Shown in pieces: positions 59,079 to 64,000 of a stretch of DNA of 64,000 bases. The stretch comes from Clostridiales bacterium. Its GTDB lineage: Bacteria > Bacillota > Clostridia > Christensenellales > Aristaeellaceae. Position numbers and translations under genes: made by a program. Under the pieces are notes generated by a model. It was not told the DNA's origin, did no database searches, and saw only the letters and a program-made list of their open reading frames with translations. Positions within the stretch are counted from its first letter, which is position 1. Every line of letters starts with the position of its first letter. The stretch is taken from contig SFHK01000005.1 in assembly GCA_004556395.1 (NCBI GenBank), positions 3,381 through 67,380 of the forward strand, given 5' to 3'.

Positions 59079-59933
59079 CTATTTCTCATGCAGTGCTTCC
59101 GCCAGACGTTCAAAATCCGCCAGCGTCAGCGTTTCTCCGCGCACGCGCTCGTCGAGTCCCGCCGCTTCCAGCGCGCGAAGCGCGTCCGTCCGCGAAAGGC
59201 TCAGCCCGGCGGTCAGATTATTGGCCAGCGTCTTGCGCCGCATGCGGAAGGCGACCTGAATCAGGTTCAAAAACGCTTCCTCTCGTTCCGCGGGCACCGC
59301 GCGCGTTTCCCGCATTTCCAGTCTCAACAGCGCGCTGTCCACATGGGGCGGCGGCGTAAACAGGGACGCAGGCGCTTCCATCACCATGGACGGCTCGGCA
59401 AAATAGCGCACCGTCGCTGCCGTCGCGCACCAGTTCTTGTCGCCTGGCTGCGACAGCATCCGCTCCGCGGCCTCCTTCTGCACCATCACGGTAATCCTCT
59501 CGGGAGACAGCCGCACGGCGCGCATCAGGAAATCCGCCGTAATGTAGTACGGTAGGTTGGCGACGATGGAAAACGGCGCGTTTTCGCCAAACGCTTCCGC
59601 CGTCAGCGCCTTCAGATCCGCCTTCATGCAGTCGGCAATCACAATGCGCACGCTTCGCTCGCCCAGCACGTCGCGAAGCACCGGCTCTACGGCGCGATCC
59701 AGCTCCACGGCCAGCACATCCGCACCCGCGTCGGCCATCATCGCCGTAAGCAGACCCGCGCCCGGGCCGATTTCAAGAATATGGTCGCCCGCCTTCGCGC
59801 CCGCGCGCGCCACGATCTCGGCCACCGCGTGATCGCTCAGCAGAAAGTTCTGTCCCAGCGAATGCGTAAAATGAAATCCATGCGCCTCAAGCGCAACGCG
59901 CGCCCGCAGCGACAGCGACAGTTCATCCGGCAT
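59079..59933 (-). CDS. rsmA: 16S rRNA dimethyladenosine transferase RsmA (KsgA)
   Basis: A 284-residue enzyme that dimethylates two adjacent adenosines near the 3' end of 16S rRNA. LGQNFLLSD, ILEIGPGAGLLTAMM (SAM motif I), AVELDRA and the catalytic NLPYYIT motif are all present, with the usual helical C-terminal domain. GGGAGG lies 6 bases before the ATG. It is on the same strand as valS, 175 bases downstream. Confidence 0.97.
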   Translation of the reverse strand: MPDELSLSLRARVALEAHGFHFTHSLGQNFLLSDHAVAEIVARAGAKAGDHILEIGPGAGLLTAMMADAGADVLAVELDRAVEPVLRDVLGERSVRIVIADCMKADLKALTAEAFGENAPFSIVANLPYYITADFLMRAVRLSPERITVMVQKEAAERMLSQPGDKNWCATAATVRYFAEPSMVMEAPASLFTPPPHVDSALLRLEMRETRAVPAEREEAFLNLIQVAFRMRRKTLANNLTAGLSLSRTDALRALEAAGLDERVRGETLTLADFERLAEALHEK

Positions 59934-60071
59934 GGTTTTCCTCCCATGGTCTCTTCATTCCAGAAAATCCCTCGAAATACAATAACGGAGGAGGATACAT
60001 TTCTCCTCCCCCACTTCGTCAGAAGCGCCGGGCGCAATCGGAATCTGCGCCGAGCTGCTTGTGGGGGTGGT

Positions 60072-60099
60072 GCGGAGGGGGAGCAAGCTCCCCCTCCGC
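60072..60099. repeat. Perfect GC-rich inverted repeat after valS
   Basis: GCGGAGGGGGAGC and GCTCCCCCTCCGC are exact inverses separated by AA, about 10 bases after the valS stop. No U-tract follows on the minus strand, so it is not a classical terminator; it may stabilise the 3' end of the valS mRNA. A second small hairpin (GGAGGAG/CTCCTCC, about 59990-60018) lies between it and rsmA. Confidence 0.6.
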
Positions 60100-60108
60100 C
60101 TCCCCGCG

Positions 60109-62838
60109 TCAGCGCAGCGCCTCGAGCTCGCGGATACGGCCGCGGATGGATTCAGCCAGCGTCTTCTTTTCTTCCAGCTTGGCCTTTTCCTGCTCCACCA
60201 GCTGCGCCGGAGCCTTTGCAAGGAAGCCCTCGTTATGCAGCTTGGCGTCCGCGCGTGCAATTTCGTTCTCGGCGTTCGTCAGATCCTTGTTCATGCGCGC
60301 GATTTCCTTGTCCACGTCCACCAGCTCTCCCAGCGGGATGAACAGCGAGCAGCCCGCGGTCACGGCGGAAGCGGATTTCTCCGGATTCGGCGCGGAAGCG
60401 TCCAGATACTCTACGCCGCTGGCCGCGGCAAGGCGCATGAAGTAGCCTTCCGCGCCCTTGAACGCGTTCATCAGCTCCGGCGCGGGCTTCAGAATCAGCG
60501 TGGCGCGCTTGGAGGCGTTCACCTTCATCTCCACGCGCAGGTTGCGCGCGGCGCGGATGACCTCCATCACGGCCTCCATCTGCTTTGCTTCCTCGTCGAA
60601 GTCGTATTCCGGCTTCGCTTCCGGCCAGCTGGCGTTGATCAGTATGCCCTCGTGGCCGGGAAGATAGGAATACAGCTCCTCCGTGATGAACGGCATATAG
60701 GGATGCAGCAGCTTCAGAATGCCGGTGAGCACGTAGATCAGCGTTTCCTGCGCGGCGTTTCTGGCGTCCGCGTCGTCGCCGTTGAGCGCGTGCTTGCTCA
60801 TCTCGATATACCAGTCGCAGAACGACGACCAGATAAAGTCGTACAGGTTCGCGGCGGCCATGCCGAGGTCGAAGGACTCGAGGTTCTGGGTGATCTCGCG
60901 CACGATGTCGTTAAAGCGCTTGAGCATCCACTTATCGGACAGCGCGAGGTGCTCGGCGGAGGGCACGCCCTTCGGTTCGAAGCCCTGCATGTTCATCAGC
61001 GCGAAGCGGCTGGCGTTCCAGATCTTGTTGGCGAAGTTGCGGTACGTCTCAATCTTCTCCAGCGACATGCGCACGTCCGCGCCGGGCGCGACGCCGATTT
61101 CCAGCGAGAAGCGCAGCGCGTCCGCGCCGTACTTGTCGATGACCTCCAGCGGATCGATGCCGTTGCCCAGCGATTTGCTCATCTTGCGGCCCTGCGCGTC
61201 GCGCACGAGGCCGTGCATCAGCGCCACGCTGAACGGGCACTTGCCGGTCTGCTCCAGACCCGAGAATACCATGCGCGCCAGCCAGAAGAAGATGATGTCG
61301 TAGCCGCAGGACAGCACGCTGTTGGGATAGAAGTATTTGTAATCCTCGGTCTCCTCCGGCCAGCCGAGCGTGGAGAACGGCCAGAGCGCCGAAGAGAACC
61401 ACGTGTCGAGCACGTCCTCATCCTGCCGCACGGGCGCGCCGCACTTCGGGCACACCTTGATATCCTCGCGGGACACGATGATTTCGCCGCAGGTATCGCA
61501 ATAGAACGCCGGGATGCGGTGCCCCCACCAGAGCTGACGGGAAATGCACCAGTCGCGGGTGTTCTCCATCCAGTTGAGATAGGTCTTTTCGAAGCGCTCG
61601 GGCACGAAGCGCAGCTCGCCTTCCTTGACCACCTTCACGGCGGGACGCGCCAGCGGCTCCATCTTCACAAACCACTGCTTGGACACCATCGGCTCGATCG
61701 TGTGGTGGCAGCGATAGCAGGTGCCCACCTCGTGGTTGAGCGGCTCGATCTTCTTCAGAAGTCCCGCTTCCTTCAGGTCGGCCACGATGGCCCTGCGCGC
61801 CTCGGCGGTGGTCATGCCGGCATACTTGCCGCAGTCCAGCACCATGGGCTCGTCCTTCGTGGCGCGGCCGCTGGCAATCCACTCGGCGTTCTCGGCGGCT
61901 TCCTTCGCGCCGGTCATGTGACCGTCATAGGTAAACACGCGCACCATGGGCAGGTTGTGGCGCTTGCCCACCTCGTAGTCGTTGGGGTCGTGCGCGGGCG
62001 TGATCTTCACAACGCCGGTACCCTTGGTCATGTCGGCGTGCTCGTCGCACACGATCGGGATTTCCTTGTTGATCAGCGGCAGAATCACATGGCAGCCATG
62101 CAGATGCGCATAGCGCTCGTCCTCGGCGTTGATGGCCACAGCCGTATCGCCCAGCATGGTTTCGGGGCGCGTGGTGGCCAGCTCCAGCATTTCACCGGTT
62201 TCCTTCACGGGATACAAAAGGTGCCAGAAGCTGCCGTCCTGCGACTCGTATTCCACCTCCGCGTCGGAAATGGAGGTCTTGCAGCAGGGGCACCAGTTGA
62301 TCATGCGCCAGCCCTGATAAATCAGGCCCTTTTCATACAGGCGCACGAAGGTTTCGCGCACGGCGCGGGACAGACCCTCGTCCATGGTGAAGCGCTCGCG
62401 GCTCCAGTCGCAGGAAACGCCCAGCTTGCGCAGCTGCTTTACGATGCGTCCGCCGTATTCCTTTTTCCAGTCCCACGTGCGCTCAAGGAACTTTTCGCGT
62501 CCCAAATCCTTCTTGGTCAAGCCTTCCTTCGCCAGCGCCTCCACCACCTTCACCTCGGTGGCGATGGCGGCGTGATCCGTGCCGGGCACCCACAGCGTGG
62601 GATCGCCCTTCATGCGGTGATAGCGAATCAGCACGTCCTGCGGCATTTCGTCCAGCGCGTGACCCACGTGCAGCTGTCCGGTGATGTTTGGCGGCGGCAT
62701 CACGATCGTGAACGGCTTTTTGCCCTTCACCATCTTCGGCTTAAACGCGCCGCTCTCTTCCCACATCTTATAAATGCGGTCTTCCATGTCCTTCGGCGAA
62801 TACACCTTCGCCATTTCAAACGTGTTCTGCTTTTCCAT
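60109..62838 (-). CDS. valS: Valyl-tRNA synthetase
   Basis: A 909-residue class I synthetase. PPPNITGQLHVGHALDEM contains the HIGH-type motif HVGH, KMSKSLGNG is the second ATP motif, a zinc-binding CGAPV/CDTCGE region lies in the middle, and a coiled-coil tail (DVDKEIARMNKDLTNAENEIARA) ends the protein, as in all ValRS. The open frame extends to 63096, but the ATG at 62838 is preceded by GAGGGG and begins the conserved sequence. It is controlled by a Val T-box and preceded by a small membrane protein gene. Confidence 0.97.
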   Translation of the reverse strand: MEKQNTFEMAKVYSPKDMEDRIYKMWEESGAFKPKMVKGKKPFTIVMPPPNITGQLHVGHALDEMPQDVLIRYHRMKGDPTLWVPGTDHAAIATEVKVVEALAKEGLTKKDLGREKFLERTWDWKKEYGGRIVKQLRKLGVSCDWSRERFTMDEGLSRAVRETFVRLYEKGLIYQGWRMINWCPCCKTSISDAEVEYESQDGSFWHLLYPVKETGEMLELATTRPETMLGDTAVAINAEDERYAHLHGCHVILPLINKEIPIVCDEHADMTKGTGVVKITPAHDPNDYEVGKRHNLPMVRVFTYDGHMTGAKEAAENAEWIASGRATKDEPMVLDCGKYAGMTTAEARRAIVADLKEAGLLKKIEPLNHEVGTCYRCHHTIEPMVSKQWFVKMEPLARPAVKVVKEGELRFVPERFEKTYLNWMENTRDWCISRQLWWGHRIPAFYCDTCGEIIVSREDIKVCPKCGAPVRQDEDVLDTWFSSALWPFSTLGWPEETEDYKYFYPNSVLSCGYDIIFFWLARMVFSGLEQTGKCPFSVALMHGLVRDAQGRKMSKSLGNGIDPLEVIDKYGADALRFSLEIGVAPGADVRMSLEKIETYRNFANKIWNASRFALMNMQGFEPKGVPSAEHLALSDKWMLKRFNDIVREITQNLESFDLGMAAANLYDFIWSSFCDWYIEMSKHALNGDDADARNAAQETLIYVLTGILKLLHPYMPFITEELYSYLPGHEGILINASWPEAKPEYDFDEEAKQMEAVMEVIRAARNLRVEMKVNASKRATLILKPAPELMNAFKGAEGYFMRLAAASGVEYLDASAPNPEKSASAVTAGCSLFIPLGELVDVDKEIARMNKDLTNAENEIARADAKLHNEGFLAKAPAQLVEQEKAKLEEKKTLAESIRGRIRELEALR

Positions 62839-62858
62839 ATATACCCCTCTTCCGAAGC

Positions 62859-63050
62859 TTATTTTCCAATCGCGATTACCAGCACCGCGCCAATCAGTGC
62901 CAGAAGCAGCCCGACCACCCGGATTGCAAGCGCATGCTTTGGACAGCGCCGGCTTATGACAAAGTTCAAAAGCGCGCCCACAACCATGATGATCAGGCCA
63001 ACGACGCCCCACCCGTTCACACCCGGGCTTGCCGAAAACACCCGCTTCAT
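62859..63050 (-). CDS. Small membrane protein between the T-box and valS
   Basis: A 63-residue protein with two transmembrane helices (about 13-33 and 43-62) separated by a basic loop with one Cys (ISRRCPKHA). The ATG at 63050 has GGAGG 7 bases upstream. It lies between the valS T-box terminator and valS (20 bases before the valS start), so it must be induced together with valS on valine starvation. I recognise no family. Confidence 0.65.
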   Translation of the reverse strand: MKRVFSASPGVNGWGVVGLIIMVVGALLNFVISRRCPKHALAIRVVGLLLALIGAVLVIAIGK

Positions 63051-63081
63051 CCGCACCCCTCCGTTTCTCCTCGGCAAAACA

Positions 63082-63303
63082 ATAGAAAAAGAGCAACCTC
63101 GCCTCTTGGGCGGATTGCTCCGCGGTACCACCAGAATTTCTTCCTCACACGCGCTGTATCGGGCGCGCCCGCGCGAACTACTCCGTTCATCCGCGGCCTC
63201 CGAAGCGACCTTCAGCGTGGCTTATCCCGGGCGGCCTTGCAGCCGGCGAACCGCCCTCTCTGTTGGAAAGACGCGCCTACTCCTCTTCGTCATGGGCTTC
63301 TAT
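63082..63303 (-). promoter_or_regulatory. T-box leader of valS, specifier GUC (Val)
   Basis: A complete T-box: K-turn strand ATGACGAAGAGG, AGAGAGGGCGG distal part, T-box sequence TGGTGGTACCGCGG (63120-63133) and terminator (GAGCAATCCGCC/GGCGAGGTTGCTC, 63091-63120, then TTTTTC). The lower helix GAAG/CUUC places GUC (63207-63209) as specifier, followed by G. This agrees with the valyl-tRNA synthetase gene downstream. Confidence 0.95.
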
Positions 63304-63309
63304 GTGTCT

Positions 63310-63339
63310 ATTATAGCAAACCACGGCGATTCCCGTCAA
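63310..63339 (-). promoter_or_regulatory. Sigma-A promoter of the valS unit
   Basis: TTGACG (63334-63339), 18 bases, TATAAT (63310-63315) on the minus strand. The -35 box overlaps the stop codon of pgsA. Confidence 0.8.
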
Positions 63340-63923
63340 TTCATTTTCGCCGTTTTCAGTTTTTTTACGCTGGAAATGGTATAGACCACCATCGCCAGAA
63401 GCGACATGCACACCGCCGCGAAGATCACGTAGTGTCCCACCGTGCGCATACCTTCCAGCGAATGCCACGGGAACACTAAAATGATGCCCGTCACAAACAG
63501 AACCGTCGCCGCCTTGCCGAACAGGTTGGCCTGCACGACCACGCCGCTCTTGAGCATGAACAGTGCGCCGCACATCATCAGAAGCTCCTTCAGAAGCATG
63601 ACCAGCAGGATCACCCAGTTCAGCGAAGCATATTTTTCCTCCGCCAGATACCCGCCGTCCGCCATGCAGAACAGCAGCGACAACACCATCACCTTGTCCG
63701 CCAGCGGATCGCACAACTTGCCAAACGACGTAATCTGATGCCATTTGCGCGCCAGATACCCGTCCAGCATGTCGGTAAAGCTGGCCGTGGCGAACACAAT
63801 CAGCGAAACATACCGCTTCTCCGGCAGCTGATAATACGCAATCAGAAACACGGGAATCAGCAACAGACGGAAGATGGTCAGGCAGTTGGGTATGTTTACC
63901 CAATTCTTCGTATCGTTCTCCAT
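63336..63923 (-). CDS. pgsA: CDP-diacylglycerol-glycerol-3-phosphate 3-phosphatidyltransferase
   Basis: A 195-residue membrane enzyme that makes phosphatidylglycerol phosphate. NIPNCLTIFRLLLIP at the start and the CDP-alcohol phosphotransferase motif D-x2-DG-x2-AR-x8-G-x3-D-x3-D (from DMLDGYLAR to CDPLAD) are intact. There are about five transmembrane helices. The ATG at 63923 has GGAGG 7 bases upstream. Confidence 0.95.
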   Translation of the reverse strand: MENDTKNWVNIPNCLTIFRLLLIPVFLIAYYQLPEKRYVSLIVFATASFTDMLDGYLARKWHQITSFGKLCDPLADKVMVLSLLFCMADGGYLAEEKYASLNWVILLVMLLKELLMMCGALFMLKSGVVVQANLFGKAATVLFVTGIILVFPWHSLEGMRTVGHYVIFAAVCMSLLAMVVYTISSVKKLKTAKMN

Positions 63924-63954
63924 GCATCCACCTCCTTCGTAATTCCAGAAGTTT

Positions 63955-63983
63955 ATTTTACCACAAATCCGCCACGAATTCAA
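63955..63983 (-). promoter_or_regulatory. Sigma-A promoter of pgsA
   Basis: TTGAAT (63978-63983), 17 bases, TAAAAT (63955-63960) on the minus strand, about 25 bases before the predicted leader end at the pgsA ribosome site. Confidence 0.7.
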
Positions 63984-64000
63984 CGAACGCAAGCGGCTTT

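Noticed and set aside
60072..60099. Perfect hairpin after valS as a rho-independent terminator
   Set aside because: No run of T follows on the minus strand, so I list it only as an inverted repeat.
60061..63384. A 1107-codon plus-strand open frame
   Set aside because: It is antisense to valS and its T-box; no motif, no ribosome site.

Overview
The window looks like a chromosomal piece of a GC-rich (roughly 60 percent by eye) Gram-positive anaerobe of the class Clostridia, probably an uncultured gut or rumen lineage. Reasons: four T-box leaders, sigma-A type promoters with TTGACA/TATAAT boxes and 17-base spacers, strong AGGAGG ribosome sites, a Spo0A-family regulator, a ferredoxin-dependent 2-oxoacid oxidoreductase, and many small co-directional operons joined by ATGA overlaps. 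I see no prophage, integrase, CRISPR array or rRNA. One tRNA-Leu(CAA) is present.

Layout. 1-4.8 kb: ECF sigma factor with a partial zinc-finger anti-sigma gene, tRNA-Leu, an acyltransferase and a two-component pair. 4.8-11.2 kb: an envelope/GTPase operon (L,D-transpeptidase, DUF512 radical SAM protein, der, plsY, xylB). 11.4-18.7 kb: an operon of a DUF624-like membrane protein, a methyltransferase, Hsp33, TPR and HEAT-like proteins and a zinc-ribbon/TPR membrane protein. 18.8-20.1 kb: a YfcE-like phosphodiesterase and a Spo0A-like protein whose phosphoacceptor Asp56 is Gly. 20.3-34.2 kb: the key region, described below. 34.4-36.9 kb: a plus-strand operon (kinase-like protein, amidohydrolase, SDR), followed by a MITE-like palindrome. 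37-50.4 kb: carbohydrate genes (ribose-type ABC transporter, L-fucose isomerase, GH127, SGNH esterase, several TIM/PHP/toroid proteins). 50.5-55.8 kb: polA-coaE-lytic transglycosylase-orphan solute-binding protein. 55.9-59 kb: a lipoprotein, a VanW-like protein and a Gfo/Idh/MocA oxidoreductase. 59-64 kb: rsmA, valS with its T-box, pgsA.

The exciting system. Between 20.3 and 34.2 kb three consecutive transcription units on the minus strand each have a sigma-A promoter and a T-box leader. Reading the codon above the conserved lower helix of Stem I gives CUC (Leu), GUC (Val) and AUC (Ile). The same reading on the valS leader gives GUC (Val), a good internal control. The Leu unit encodes a LeuA-like protein without catalytic metal ligands, a TIM-barrel/acyl-CoA synthetase fusion, branched-chain aminotransferase, a P-loop ATPase and all four subunits of a 2-oxoacid:ferredoxin oxidoreductase. 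The Val and Ile units each encode one paralogous XRE-cupin-acyl-CoA synthetase. T-boxes switch genes on when the cognate tRNA is uncharged, so the cluster should make amino acids. My interpretation is a branched-chain fatty acid salvage pathway: isovalerate, isobutyrate or 2-methylbutyrate is activated to acyl-CoA by an acid-specific synthetase, reductively carboxylated to the 2-oxo acid by the ferredoxin enzyme, and transaminated to Leu, Val or Ile. Reductive carboxylation of branched-chain acids is known from anaerobes. The three-way T-box partition, the XRE-cupin-ligase architecture and the LeuA-like pseudoenzyme are what I have not seen described.
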